Source: an uncultured Pseudoteredinibacter sp. (GTDB lineage: Bacteria > Pseudomonadota > Gammaproteobacteria > Pseudomonadales > Cellvibrionaceae). Taken from it: a stretch of 64,000 nt of DNA. Under the pieces are notes generated by a model, which saw only the letters and a list, made by a program, of their open reading frames with translations, was not told the DNA's origin and did no database searches. The translations under genes and the position numbers were made by a program. Positions 15,047 through 23,297 of this stretch are shown here, piece after piece (within the stretch, counting starts at the first letter, position 1; each line of letters begins with the position of its first letter). The stretch is taken from the NCBI RefSeq assembly GCF_947500695.1, contig NZ_CANMSS010000013.1, positions 1 through 64,000 of the forward strand, read 5' to 3'.

Positions 15047-15649
15047 ATGGATTTGGTATTTCAAGCAAGCTGGCCAGCCCTCTGGGCAGCATTGCTAAGC
15101 CCGCAAGGCATCATTGCGAGCTGTTTGTTTTGTATTGGGGTGTTGGGTTTTCTGCTGTTTCAAGATATAGGGGAAAACTTGCGCTCTTCGTTGCTGTCGC
15201 TAGCGCTTTTTGCATTGCTAGCATTGGCCTATTCTTATTTGCAGTTCAGCCAGCCAGCTATCCCCCCAGCACTGGCTAGTGCTCCTCCTATTAACGCAGC
15301 TGCTCCAAAGGAAATTAATAGAGGTATCATTACTCGCGGAGAAGGTGGTTTATCTTCTGACGAAGCGGGTTATATCTATATCGGGCGATACCATAAAAGA
15401 AATTGGCAAAGCGCTTTGTTTAACGATCCTGAGGGGCCGCTGCGAACAGGTGATGTTTTGCAGCTGAACACTCATCGCGAGATGTTTGCCTGTGCTCCAT
15501 ACCGCAAGAAGATGCTAGATTTGCGCTTTACCTACTGCAAGGAGGTCATTGGGCAGGCTCAAGCCGAAGACAATGTGCGAGTCGTAAGACCGCCTATTAT
15601 CGTGGGCTTGAGTAATGTTTGGGTTTACGTCACTAAGGTGAGTGGTTAG
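15047..15649 (+). CDS. membrane-anchored protein of unknown function
   Basis: A 200-residue protein with two N-terminal hydrophobic helices (about 20-42 and 48-66). A Pro/Ala-rich linker follows, then a roughly 110-residue C-terminal domain with conserved-looking aromatic and Cys residues (FACAPYRKK, FTYCKEV). The soluble part is likely periplasmic or cytoplasmic-face and beta-rich. It has an excellent AAGGAGGT ribosome site, so it is surely translated. No family recognised; it converges on the next gene with a five-base gap. Confidence 0.65.
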   Translation: MDLVFQASWPALWAALLSPQGIIASCLFCIGVLGFLLFQDIGENLRSSLLSLALFALLALAYSYLQFSQPAIPPALASAPPINAAAPKEINRGIITRGEGGLSSDEAGYIYIGRYHKRNWQSALFNDPEGPLRTGDVLQLNTHREMFACAPYRKKMLDLRFTYCKEVIGQAQAEDNVRVVRPPIIVGLSNVWVYVTKVSG

Positions 15650-15654
15650 CGCTG

Positions 15655-16659
15655 TTAGCAGTCAGTACCGGTGCAAGTTAGTAAGTAAGGGTCTCTAATA
15701 GAGCCGCCTAGACTTGCGTTGGCTTCATCTGAATAGCCACCAATTTCCATTAGCCATAACCAAGAGTGAACTCGCCAGCCTTCTGGGTCGCGTGGTAAAT
15801 CTAGTTCTTTTTGCTCCATCGTATCGAAGATGCAATTTAAATTGTCTTTAGTGATATGCAGCCGAAAGAACTGTTCTTTGCTGAAAGTCTTGTTGTCGAA
15901 GCTGTCGCTATAAATCGATTTTTCAAAAAATCGGCACTGCTCATCACTTTCTTCGGCAGCAAGAAGTGGTGCAGAAACAAAAGCTGAATATCCATCGTGA
16001 GCACTGAAGGCGGGGTAGACTCCGCGCATATCGTACAAATTGGCTAAGACACCGATAATTTGCCCGCTGTCGTTTTGTAAATAAACCACCATAGAGGATT
16101 GCCCAATCGCTTTTCCTTTGGGTGAATTGGTGTCGCGATAAAACTGCGGCAGGCGATGGAAAAACTGAAATGTCAGGCTCCAGTCTGCCTCATTGCTCCA
16201 AGGCCTCGGTGCGTCTTCGATGTCATAAAGGTATTGGTAAGCACAGTGTGGGCCTCCGCCGTTAACAGCTTGCCAGTCAAATTGCCAAGTATTAATCATG
16301 CAGCCCGCCTGGTAGCCGTGCAGTTGGATGGCGCTGCTCCCAGTCGGAGGTGCTAGGTCAAACTCCCCAAATTGGTTTTCGGCGTCGGTATGAAATCCCG
16401 TGTAATAACCGACATCATAGCTAATATTTTGCTCGGCAGCGTTTGGACCTAAGTGTCTGATAAAAAGCTGCGGCTTATTAGCTTCATAAGGATCAACAGT
16501 TATTAAGCCGTTTTGAACAACGATATGATCTTCTGGTGAGCTAATAAATTGTGGGCTGGTGTAGATTTGTCCGATTTGCGCGTGGGCGTGATTGATGGCA
16601 AGCCCCGACACTAAAAGAGAAGCAAGTGCAGATCTAAAAAACATTACTTTGGTGTCCAT
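15655..16659 (-). CDS. secreted protein of unknown function
   Basis: A 334-residue exported protein. Signal peptide at residues 1-27, ending HAHA. The mature part is rich in Trp, Tyr and acidic residues (DWQAVNGGGPHCAYQYLYD, WRVHSWLWLMEIGGY) and suggests a beta-sandwich, possibly carbohydrate-related by composition only. Six or more cysteines, including a terminal LLTCTGTDC pair, could form periplasmic disulfides. No catalytic motif or known family is visible. A 12-bp inverted repeat (16679/16711) lies just upstream of its start. Confidence 0.65.
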   Translation of the reverse strand: MDTKVMFFRSALASLLVSGLAINHAHAQIGQIYTSPQFISSPEDHIVVQNGLITVDPYEANKPQLFIRHLGPNAAEQNISYDVGYYTGFHTDAENQFGEFDLAPPTGSSAIQLHGYQAGCMINTWQFDWQAVNGGGPHCAYQYLYDIEDAPRPWSNEADWSLTFQFFHRLPQFYRDTNSPKGKAIGQSSMVVYLQNDSGQIIGVLANLYDMRGVYPAFSAHDGYSAFVSAPLLAAEESDEQCRFFEKSIYSDSFDNKTFSKEQFFRLHITKDNLNCIFDTMEQKELDLPRDPEGWRVHSWLWLMEIGGYSDEANASLGGSIRDPYLLTCTGTDC

Positions 16660-16678
16660 TCCAGAAAATTTGTCTTCA

Positions 16679-16722
16679 GTTTATATCAGGATGCAATTGA
16701 GTCCCTGCGCCCTGATATAAAC
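16679..16722. promoter_or_regulatory. 12-bp inverted repeat upstream of secreted protein gene
   Basis: GTTTATATCAGG (16679-16690) and CCTGATATAAAC (16711-16722) are perfect reverse complements separated by 20 bases, about two helical turns arm to arm. No T tract follows on either strand. Position (20-63 bases before the start of the gene on the minus strand) suggests a dimeric operator in its promoter. Confidence 0.45.
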
Positions 16723-16751
16723 GGTAACTTCTGCGGCATGAGTGTTATGTA

Positions 16752-16973
16752 TTAGCTATTTTCCGTTTGATATTGAAAGACCTCCTCTAACGGGCGCTGA
16801 AATACGGCTGCAATTTTAAAAGCCACTTCTAAGGATGGGGAGTAGCGCCCCGCCTCAATAGCTAAAATGGTTTGCCTAGTGACCCCAACCGCTGTAGCCA
16901 GTGCTTGTTGGGTCATTTCATCATGTTCAAATCGCAGGCGGCGTATTTGATTGCTAATTTGGCATTTGCTCAT
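16752..16973 (-). CDS. small XRE-type HTH regulator
   Basis: A 73-residue single-domain regulator. The helix-turn-helix covers TQQALATAVGVTRQTILAIE (residues 21-40), followed by GRYSPSLEVAFKIAAVFQRP, and the end is LEEVFQY. It belongs to the short YozG/Cro-like group that is often paired with a small membrane protein. It lies 17 bases downstream of such a gene (16991-17440) in one operon. The inverted repeats at 17485-17545, over the operon promoter, are its probable binding sites, making the module autoregulated. Confidence 0.8.
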   Translation of the reverse strand: MSKCQISNQIRRLRFEHDEMTQQALATAVGVTRQTILAIEAGRYSPSLEVAFKIAAVFQRPLEEVFQYQTENS

Positions 16974-16990
16974 ATCACCTCCGACTGCGA

Positions 16991-17440
16991 TTAGATACCG
17001 CGATATAGATAATAAAGCTGGCGCCCTGCGTTACTTAGCTCGGCCAAGATTAAGCCGATTAATAACAGTAATAGTGGGTGGGCTAGGCTTAGTTCACCGC
17101 GGTCGCCACCAAATTGAACGGTCAGGCCAAATTGCACTAGGGCCAGTACGATGGTGGTTTGGCTAATGGTTGCGGACCAATATGCGCCAAGCTGGGCTGC
17201 CTGTTGCTCTCGTTCGTCGCGTTCGTCTTCCGCTTCTTTATTTGCGACGATGGCGATTGCGATATGGCAGAGAATATAGGCGATAACGGCCATAAAGAGC
17301 ACGCTAGCGACCACCTCATAGGCTTGTTCAATGTTAAATAGAGCTTCATTGCCCGCTAAAATCAATTGCTTCACGGTATATCCGATTAAGCCCAGCATAA
17401 TTAGGGCGTCGACCCATAACACTTGTTCACGATAAGCCAT
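16991..17440 (-). CDS. four-helix membrane protein paired with XRE regulator
   Basis: A 149-residue integral membrane protein with about four helices (10-28, 42-66, 88-106, 120-138). A highly charged cytoplasmic loop, KEAEDERDEREQQAAQLGAYWS, lies between helices 2 and 3. The loop motif (DERD..I/A....G) is characteristic of small membrane proteins (DUF2178-like) that are encoded with YozG-type HTH regulators. First gene of the operon; clear promoter 50 bases upstream. The function of such pairs is poorly known. Confidence 0.7.
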   Translation of the reverse strand: MAYREQVLWVDALIMLGLIGYTVKQLILAGNEALFNIEQAYEVVASVLFMAVIAYILCHIAIAIVANKEAEDERDEREQQAAQLGAYWSATISQTTIVLALVQFGLTVQFGGDRGELSLAHPLLLLLIGLILAELSNAGRQLYYLYRGI

Positions 17441-17484
17441 TACTTCCTCCTTGGTATAACTTGATTAACTTGGTGTTAATAATA

Positions 17485-17545
17485 TTTGACATGGCGAATC
17501 CTAGTTTGGCTTTAACACCATGTCAAATATACTTGACATGGTGTT
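17485..17545 (-). promoter_or_regulatory. sigma-70 promoter with overlapping operators
   Basis: On the minus strand, TTGACA (17526-17521) and TAGGAT (17503-17498) are separated by exactly 17 bases. A perfect palindrome with 13-base arms, AACACCATGTCAA (17514-17526) and TTGACATGGTGTT (17533-17545), overlaps the -35 box. A further copy of the half-site, TTTGACATGG (17485-17494), covers the probable start of transcription. This serves the membrane protein + XRE operon and is the expected layout for repression by the operon's own regulator. Confidence 0.75.
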
Positions 17546-17683
17546 TGTAAAACTTAACAAGCGCCACTGTATTTATGGCAACTTAGCCGGAAGCGCGGTG
17601 CTGGCAGCTTAGAGTCTTATGAAAAGATGGCGGTGAGAGAGGGACGAGAGGAAACGAGAAGAACTAAGCTGATCTAGAGGTAT

Positions 17684-17709
17684 AAAAAAGGCCCGGTGTA
17701 GCGGGCCTT
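17684..17709 (-). terminator. intrinsic terminator of argH
   Basis: Read on the minus strand: AGGCCCGC, loop TACA, CCGGGCCT, then TTTTTTA. A strong GC stem with a direct U tract ten bases after the argH stop codon. Confidence 0.9.
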
Positions 17710-17718
17710 GTGTACGAT

Positions 17719-19122
17719 TTAGCGCTGCGCTAGTAGGGCGAGTGCGCGCCCTGCGGCTTGGCGAACCTGATCGGGGGCGGTGCCTCCAATGTGGTTACGA
17801 GCGGCGACTGAACCTTCAAGAGTAAGAACTTGGAAGACATCGTCGCTGATCTGGCTGCTAAATTGCTGCAGCTCCTCTAGGCTCATATCGGAGAGATCCT
17901 TGCCAGTCTCTAGGCCGTAGGCGACGGATTTACCCACAATCTCGTGTGCATCGCGGAAAGGCACGCCTTTACAAACCAGGTAATCAGCTAAATCTGTGGC
18001 GGTAGAGAAGCCACGTTTAGCAGCTTCCAGCATGGCCGCTGGCTTGGATTCAATGGCAGGAATCATATCGGCAAAAGCGCGTAGGCAATCTTTAACGGTA
18101 TCCACCGCGTCGAATAATGGCTCTTTGTCTTCCTGGTTATCCTTGTTGTAAGCCAATGGCTGAGACTTCATCAAGGTGAGTAAGCTGATCAAATGACCAT
18201 TAACACGGCCTGTTTTACCACGTACCAGCTCTGGTACATCTGGGTTCTTCTTTTGCGGCATGATGGAAGAGCCGGTGCAGAAACGATCTGGCAAATCGAT
18301 AAAATTAAACTGCGCTGATGTCCACAATACTAACTCCTCAGACATGCGTGACATATGGGTCAGCAGCAGACTGGCAAAGGCACAGAATTCGATAGCGAAG
18401 TCGCGATCGGATACGGAGTCCAAGCTATTTTCGGTGGGTTTGCTAAAGCCTAGCAACTCGGCCGTCATATCGCGCTGAATAGCGTAGCTGGTGCCAGCTA
18501 ATGCCGCGGCGCCTAGTGGTGATTGGTTTAAGCGCTTGCGGCAGTCTAGCAGGCGACCAAAGTCACGCTCTAGCATCTCGTTCCATGCCAGCAGGTGATG
18601 GCCGAAAGTCACCGGTTGGGCTGTTTGTAGGTGAGTAAAACCTGGCATGATGGTGTCGGCTTCGCCTTCGGCGAGCTTGATTAAGCCGTCTTGTAGGCGG
18701 GTCATTTCAGCGCTGATCAGATCTATCTCATCGCGGAGCCACAGGCGGATATCGGTCGCTACCTGATCGTTGCGAGAACGGCCGGTGTGCAGTTTTTTAC
18801 CAGTAATGCCAATAGCCTTAGTTAATGCTGATTCGATGTTCATATGAACATCTTCAAGTGGAATGGACCAATCGAAGCGGCCGGCTTCAATGTCGGCCTG
18901 CACGGTTTGCAAGCCCTGAATGATGGCATCTCGCTCTTCTGCGCTGAGAACGCCCGCTTCGGCCAGCATAGTGGCATGGGCGACGGAGCCCTGAATATCT
19001 TGTTTGTACATGCGCTGGTCAAATTGCACCGAGGCTGTAAAACGTTGTACAAAGGCGTCAGTTGCCTCACTAAAGCGACCGCCCCATTGCTGATTGGTGG
19101 CGTCGTTTTGGCTATCGCTCAT
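17719..19122 (-). CDS. argH: argininosuccinate lyase
   Basis: A 467-residue cytoplasmic enzyme. It catalyses the last step of arginine synthesis, splitting argininosuccinate into arginine and fumarate. The superfamily signature GSSIMPQKKNPDVPE (about residues 283-297) contains the catalytic serine loop. N-terminal WGGRFSEATDAFVQRF and HTGRSRNDQVATD are also typical. Length matches the family. It is divergent from algZ, as in Pseudomonas, and ends in a clear terminator. Confidence 0.97.
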   Translation of the reverse strand: MSDSQNDATNQQWGGRFSEATDAFVQRFTASVQFDQRMYKQDIQGSVAHATMLAEAGVLSAEERDAIIQGLQTVQADIEAGRFDWSIPLEDVHMNIESALTKAIGITGKKLHTGRSRNDQVATDIRLWLRDEIDLISAEMTRLQDGLIKLAEGEADTIMPGFTHLQTAQPVTFGHHLLAWNEMLERDFGRLLDCRKRLNQSPLGAAALAGTSYAIQRDMTAELLGFSKPTENSLDSVSDRDFAIEFCAFASLLLTHMSRMSEELVLWTSAQFNFIDLPDRFCTGSSIMPQKKNPDVPELVRGKTGRVNGHLISLLTLMKSQPLAYNKDNQEDKEPLFDAVDTVKDCLRAFADMIPAIESKPAAMLEAAKRGFSTATDLADYLVCKGVPFRDAHEIVGKSVAYGLETGKDLSDMSLEELQQFSSQISDDVFQVLTLEGSVAARNHIGGTAPDQVRQAAGRALALLAQR

Positions 19123-19188
19123 GGTTAAATCCTGCTTTTTTTAATCTTAAAGTATTGGTTTGCTATTGCGCCTAAATAGGCAGAGCCC

Positions 19189-19230
19189 ACCTTAGGGTGT
19201 GGCATTATAGTGCTTCATGCCGCCTAAGGT
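19189..19230. promoter_or_regulatory. nested inverted repeat between argH and algZ
   Basis: ACCTTAGG (19189-19196) and GGCAT (19201-19205) face ATGCC (19217-19221) and CCTAAGGT (19223-19230). Both arm pairs are perfect. It lies in the divergent promoter region, 67 bases from the argH start. Operator or leader structure; no T tract. Confidence 0.4.
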
Positions 19231-19337
19231 AACTGATCAACCTTTTGGCCTTGTAGAGTCGGCGCTCTGAAGTATGACACCGTACAATTCAGCTCAGTTT
19301 AATTACCACCGTATTGATATGCTCTCTAGGAGAGGCT

Positions 19338-20396
19338 TTGTTTAATAGAAATAGTGAAAAGCGCCAATTAGAACAAGGGGTTAATGAAGCTCTGAATATT
19401 CAGGGTGATTTCCTGCCGGATCTCAAGAAACCATCTGTGGCCTTGATTGTTGTCTTAGTGTGTGAGCTATTGGCGATCACCCTGAGTTTGGCAGCCTTTG
19501 GTTTGGAAGGCTTTAATTGGCAGGGTTTTGGTATGGTTTCTTTTGCGGTGCAATGGATTGCGCTGGCATCGCTACTTTTTCTAGCCTTGATGTCGAGCTG
19601 GCTCAATAAGCGCCACCCGGCTATAGCAGGCCTAAGCTGTTTCGTCGTGGTTCAGCTGATGACCCTATGCTTGTTTAGCGTGGTTATCTCTCAGTATGGC
19701 GATATGCTGCAGTTAAATTATTGGAGTCTTGGGCAGTTTTTGCTGATCTCCATGATTATTTCAGGCATTGGCCTGCGATACATGTACCTGCAGCAGCAAG
19801 TGCGTAACCAACAGCAAGCTCATTTGCACTCGCAGCTGCAGGCGCTGCAATCAAGGATTCAGCCCCATTTCTTATTTAACTGTATGAACACGATTGCCTG
19901 TTTAATCGAGGTAGACCCGCAAAAGGCAGAGCAAGCGATTGAAGATCTAAGTGAGCTGTTTCGCGCCAGTCTGGCTGAGCCCAAATTGGTAACCCTAAGG
20001 GATGAAGTCACTTTATGTGAGCGGTATTTGGCGATGGAAAAACTGCGCATGGGTGAGCGCTTACATACCGAGTGGCAAGTGGCTGACGAAGCCTGGAATA
20101 TGCCAATACCGAGCTTGGTATTGCAGCCCTTATTAGAAAATGCCATTAAGCATGGCGTGCACCACTTGCCCCACGGTGGCACTATTCGAATAAAGGTGCT
20201 TAAACAGAATGACGAGCTACACTTAGTAGTAAGCAACCCTCTGGTTCAAGAAGCCCGCAGCTCTGGTAATCAGCTGGCACTGAATAATGTGCTAGCCCGC
20301 CTAAAGGGACACTTTGGAGAGAAGGTTAAGTGGAGTATCGAGCAGAATGACGAACTTTACACAATTAATATTCGTTACCAATTGAAGAAATTATGA
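19338..20396 (+). CDS. algZ: sensor histidine kinase AlgZ/FimS-like
   Basis: A 352-residue inner-membrane kinase of the LytS type. Four hydrophobic helices lie in residues 25-160. A coiled stretch (QQQVRNQQQAHLHSQLQALQ) leads to the LytS-family phosphoacceptor block IQPHFLFNCMNTI. The ATP-binding N box is ENAIKHG. The gene order argH | algZ | algR identifies it as AlgZ (FimS), which in Pseudomonas controls alginate, twitching and biofilm genes. The start is TTG 19338, five bases after AGGAGA, rather than an upstream in-frame TTG at 19314 that lacks a ribosome site. It probably signals to the regulator 55 bases downstream. Confidence 0.85.
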   Translation: MFNRNSEKRQLEQGVNEALNIQGDFLPDLKKPSVALIVVLVCELLAITLSLAAFGLEGFNWQGFGMVSFAVQWIALASLLFLALMSSWLNKRHPAIAGLSCFVVVQLMTLCLFSVVISQYGDMLQLNYWSLGQFLLISMIISGIGLRYMYLQQQVRNQQQAHLHSQLQALQSRIQPHFLFNCMNTIACLIEVDPQKAEQAIEDLSELFRASLAEPKLVTLRDEVTLCERYLAMEKLRMGERLHTEWQVADEAWNMPIPSLVLQPLLENAIKHGVHHLPHGGTIRIKVLKQNDELHLVVSNPLVQEARSSGNQLALNNVLARLKGHFGEKVKWSIEQNDELYTINIRYQLKKL

Positions 20397-20451
20397 GCTG
20401 CTGCCGATAGCTATAATTCAACACAGTAAAAAAACAAGTGAGATCTAAGTA

Positions 20452-21204
20452 ATGAGCACAATCATGGATGTTTTGGTCGTCGATGATGAGGCGCTAGCCA
20501 GAGAGCGGTTGGTTCGAATGATTTCCCGCATGGATGAGTGTGAGGTTGTGGCGCAAGCTGCAGGTGCCGATGAGGCTATGCAAGCTATTCAGTCGTCAGG
20601 TCCAGATGTGGTATTGATGGATATTTCCATGCCGGGTGAAGATGGCCTGTCAGCAGCTAAGCGAATTTCTACGATGCAAGATCCACCAGCAGTGGTGTTT
20701 TGCACGGCCTATGATAAACACGCTGTTGAAGCCTTTGAGGCCCAGGCGGTTGGTTATTTATTAAAGCCAGTTAGGCAAGAGCAGCTAGAGCAAGTTTTGC
20801 ATAATGCTCGCAAGCTTAATCGTATGCAGTTGGCGGCTCTAGATGATATGGGCAAAGAGGATCGCCCAAATGCCCGCAAACACATAAGCGCGAAAACTCG
20901 TCGTGGCGTCGAGCTAATTCCATTGGAAGATGTGTTTTATTTTCTGGCCGATCAAAAATACGTAACGGTTTATCATCGTGGGGGTGAAACCTTAATCGAT
21001 GATACTCTAAAAGAGTTAGAGTCAGAGTTTGAGGCTAGCTTTGTGCGTATTCACAGAAACGCTTTGGTTGCGCGCAGTTACATTGAAGGTATGGAAAGAG
21101 CCGCAGAAGGGCACTATGTGATGCGCTTGCGCGATAGTGATGAAAAGCCTATTGTGAGTCGTCGGCATGTAAGTCGTATTCGTGCAATGCTTGCTGAAAT
21201 GTAA
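20452..21204 (+). CDS. algR: LytTR response regulator AlgR-like
   Basis: A 250-residue two-domain regulator. The receiver domain (residues 4-120) contains DVLVVDDEALARERL, the phosphoacceptor Asp in VVLMDISMPGEDG, the conserved Thr/Lys (CTAYD, LLKPV), and so on. The LytTR DNA-binding domain (about 145-248) contains RRGVELIPLEDVFYFLADQK and the RIHRNALV block. It is co-transcribed with algZ and ends in a strong terminator. In Pseudomonas AlgR controls twitching (fimU-pilVWXY1Y2E) and alginate; the pil genes later in this window make a similar role plausible. Confidence 0.9.
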   Translation: MSTIMDVLVVDDEALARERLVRMISRMDECEVVAQAAGADEAMQAIQSSGPDVVLMDISMPGEDGLSAAKRISTMQDPPAVVFCTAYDKHAVEAFEAQAVGYLLKPVRQEQLEQVLHNARKLNRMQLAALDDMGKEDRPNARKHISAKTRRGVELIPLEDVFYFLADQKYVTVYHRGGETLIDDTLKELESEFEASFVRIHRNALVARSYIEGMERAAEGHYVMRLRDSDEKPIVSRRHVSRIRAMLAEM

Positions 21205-21223
21205 TAAATTTTCTCTTCCTTCC

Positions 21224-21252
21224 AAAAGCCTCGATTGTATCGAGGCTTTTTT
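21224..21252 (+). terminator. intrinsic terminator of algZ-algR
   Basis: AAAAGCCTCGAT (21224-21235), loop TGT, ATCGAGGCTTTT (21239-21250) followed by TT: a 12-bp perfect stem with a U tract, 19 bases after the algR stop. Confidence 0.95.
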
Positions 21253-21293
21253 GTTTGTGTGCAGAAAAATGACCTTCTGCTTATTTTCTTGCC

Positions 21294-21332
21294 GAGAATT
21301 AATTTTCAAAAATGAAAATTAATTCTCTTTTT
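21294..21332. promoter_or_regulatory. 15-bp AT-rich perfect palindrome
   Basis: GAGAATTAATTTTCA (21294-21308), loop AAAA, TGAAAATTAATTCTC (21313-21327), then TTTTT. Its placement, 41 bases beyond a complete terminator and 240 bases before the TetR gene, makes a second terminator redundant. It may be an operator or a second stem that blocks leftward read-through. Confidence 0.5.
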
Positions 21333-21575
21333 ATCCGTGGCAAAAATTCTATTAATTGAAATGTAAGATTTATTTATTATTCATAAATGACAGCTTATTG
21401 TGAAGAGATATTGCTGGGTTATTTGCTTCGGTATATCTCTCTTATAGCCGCAGGTTACGTTTCTTGTGTTTTTTTGAAAAAAACTTTCTTATCTCTGATT
21501 TGGGGTAATGTTTCGTCTAAATCCTTGTGATAGTATCGGTGCCAACAATTACTTCGACAGGGAGCTCGAAACCAA

Positions 21576-22217
21576 ATGGCACGTCCCAGTGTTAAAGCTG
21601 AACGCACAGAAGAAATTCTCGATGCATTCGAGAGATGTGTTGCTCGACTGGGTGTTGAGGGCACAACCTTAGAAAGAATTGCCGAAGAGTCGGGTTTGCG
21701 ACGAAGCCTGTTGCGTTATCATATCGGCAACCGCTCCGAAATGGTGAAAGCCTTAGCGGATCGATATATCAAATCTTCTAGAGCTGAAGCCTGCAAAATG
21801 CTTGCTACAATGCCTGAGTCAGAAACTAGCGCACCGTTACTTGATTATTTGTTTATCAATATTGATGAAGATCAACGCCGAAAAATTTTAGTAGCAGAGG
21901 CTTTGGTTTCTGGTGCAGATCTCTATCCCGAAATTAAGCACCGTATGAACGAGTGGTACAGCAATTTTGTCATGATACTGTGTCGCATAATTAATGTGGA
22001 TTACCCTGATGCTGATGCGTCAGCGCAACGTGAAGTTGCATGGGGCTTAATCAGTTTGGTTTTCAATGTTCAAATGATGGCTGCTTTGGGTGGTGGTGAA
22101 TTAGTGATTCGAGACAGTCGCCGTGCAGCCGAACGTTTGCTACTAAGCCTAAAGGTGAATGACCCAAAACCAGAGGCTGAGCGAAGCTTTGAAGGCACAG
22201 CGGAGCTTATTGCCTAG
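21576..22217 (+). CDS. TetR-family transcriptional regulator
   Basis: A 213-residue regulator. The N-terminal helix-turn-helix (residues 10-52) has the family pattern EILDAFERCVARLGVEGTTL, then RIAEESGLRRSLLRYHIGNRSEMV. The C-terminal ligand domain (60-200) is helical. GGGAGC precedes the ATG by 11-16 bases. It sits between algR and hemC, where Pseudomonas has no such gene, so it looks inserted. No divergent or co-directional partner shows its target. Confidence 0.8.
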   Translation: MARPSVKAERTEEILDAFERCVARLGVEGTTLERIAEESGLRRSLLRYHIGNRSEMVKALADRYIKSSRAEACKMLATMPESETSAPLLDYLFINIDEDQRRKILVAEALVSGADLYPEIKHRMNEWYSNFVMILCRIINVDYPDADASAQREVAWGLISLVFNVQMMAALGGGELVIRDSRRAAERLLLSLKVNDPKPEAERSFEGTAELIA

Positions 22218-22343
22218 CTTCGCTAAACCTGTAACACAATATAGTTGGTTGTTTTTTAAGCAGCGCTTGCCTGAGCTAAAACATAGGAGCAGGTTCTCTG
22301 CTCTGTTATTATAGGCGCTTGATTTATTGATTAAGTGCCCATC

Positions 22344-23276
22344 ATGTCCCGATCTATTCGAATCGCCACGCGTAAGAGTGCTCTAGCCCTATGGCAGGCT
22401 GAGTATGTTAAAGCTGAACTAGAACGTCACCACCCAGACTTAGAGGTAAGTTTGGTACCCATGGTCAGCAAGGGCGATAAAATTCTAGATGTGCCGCTTG
22501 CCAAAGTAGGTGGTAAAGGTCTCTTCGTTAAAGAATTAGAGCATGCGCTTTTAGAAAAGCGTGCTGATATCGCTGTTCATTCCATGAAAGATGTACCGAT
22601 GGAATTTCCGGAAGGCTTGGGCTTAGAGGTTATCTGCCCGCGTGAAGATCCACGTGATGCATTTGTCTCCAATGAATTTGCCTCCCTAAATGAGCTTCCG
22701 GAAGGTGCCGTAGTGGGAACTTCCAGCCTGCGCCGCCAGTGCCAGCTATTAGCAGCTCGTCCGGATCTGGATATCCGTTTTCTGCGTGGCAACGTTAATA
22801 CTCGTTTGGCAAAGCTGGATGCTGGTGAATACCAAGCTATTATTCTTGCAGCTGCTGGGCTAATTCGCTTAGAAATGGCTGATCGTATTCGCGATTTTAT
22901 CGCTCCTGAGCTTAGCTTACCTGCCGGTGGCCAAGGGGCCGTGGGTATTGAATGTCGAGTGGACGATGAAGTCTGTAAGAAGCTTTTGGCTCCCTTGCAT
23001 GATAATGAGACGGCTAGGGCTGTTTTAGCTGAGCGTGCTATGAATCGTCGTCTAGAGGGCGGTTGCCAGGTGCCTATCGCAAGTTATGCCATAGAGCGAG
23101 ATGGTAAATTATGGTTGCGTGGCTTGGTCGGCGATCCGGATGGCAGCACCATGCTATTTGAAGAAGCGGAAGGCAATTTAAATAGCGGCGAAAGTATGGG
23201 CGTAGCAATGGCAGAACGCCTACTGGAAGCTGGTGCCAAAGAGATTCTCGACAAGGTCTACGGCAATACGCCCTAA
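22344..23276 (+). CDS. hemC: porphobilinogen deaminase (hydroxymethylbilane synthase)
   Basis: A 310-residue cytoplasmic enzyme that joins four porphobilinogens into hydroxymethylbilane. Visible marks: IRIATRKSALALWQAEYV at the N-terminus, VHSMKDVPM, GTSSLRRQ, FLRGNVNTRL, and the cofactor-binding cysteine in EGGCQVPIAS. The ATG at 22344 is chosen over a GTG at 22335 because it matches the usual family start. First gene of hemC-hemD-hemX-hemY, all on the plus strand with short gaps. Confidence 0.97.
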   Translation: MSRSIRIATRKSALALWQAEYVKAELERHHPDLEVSLVPMVSKGDKILDVPLAKVGGKGLFVKELEHALLEKRADIAVHSMKDVPMEFPEGLGLEVICPREDPRDAFVSNEFASLNELPEGAVVGTSSLRRQCQLLAARPDLDIRFLRGNVNTRLAKLDAGEYQAIILAAAGLIRLEMADRIRDFIAPELSLPAGGQGAVGIECRVDDEVCKKLLAPLHDNETARAVLAERAMNRRLEGGCQVPIASYAIERDGKLWLRGLVGDPDGSTMLFEEAEGNLNSGESMGVAMAERLLEAGAKEILDKVYGNTP

Positions 23277-23297
23277 TTCAGCTTAGGTTTAAAGGTG

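Noticed and set aside
17684..17709. REP-like repeat
   Set aside because: Single hairpin with U tract right after argH; a standard intrinsic terminator explains it.
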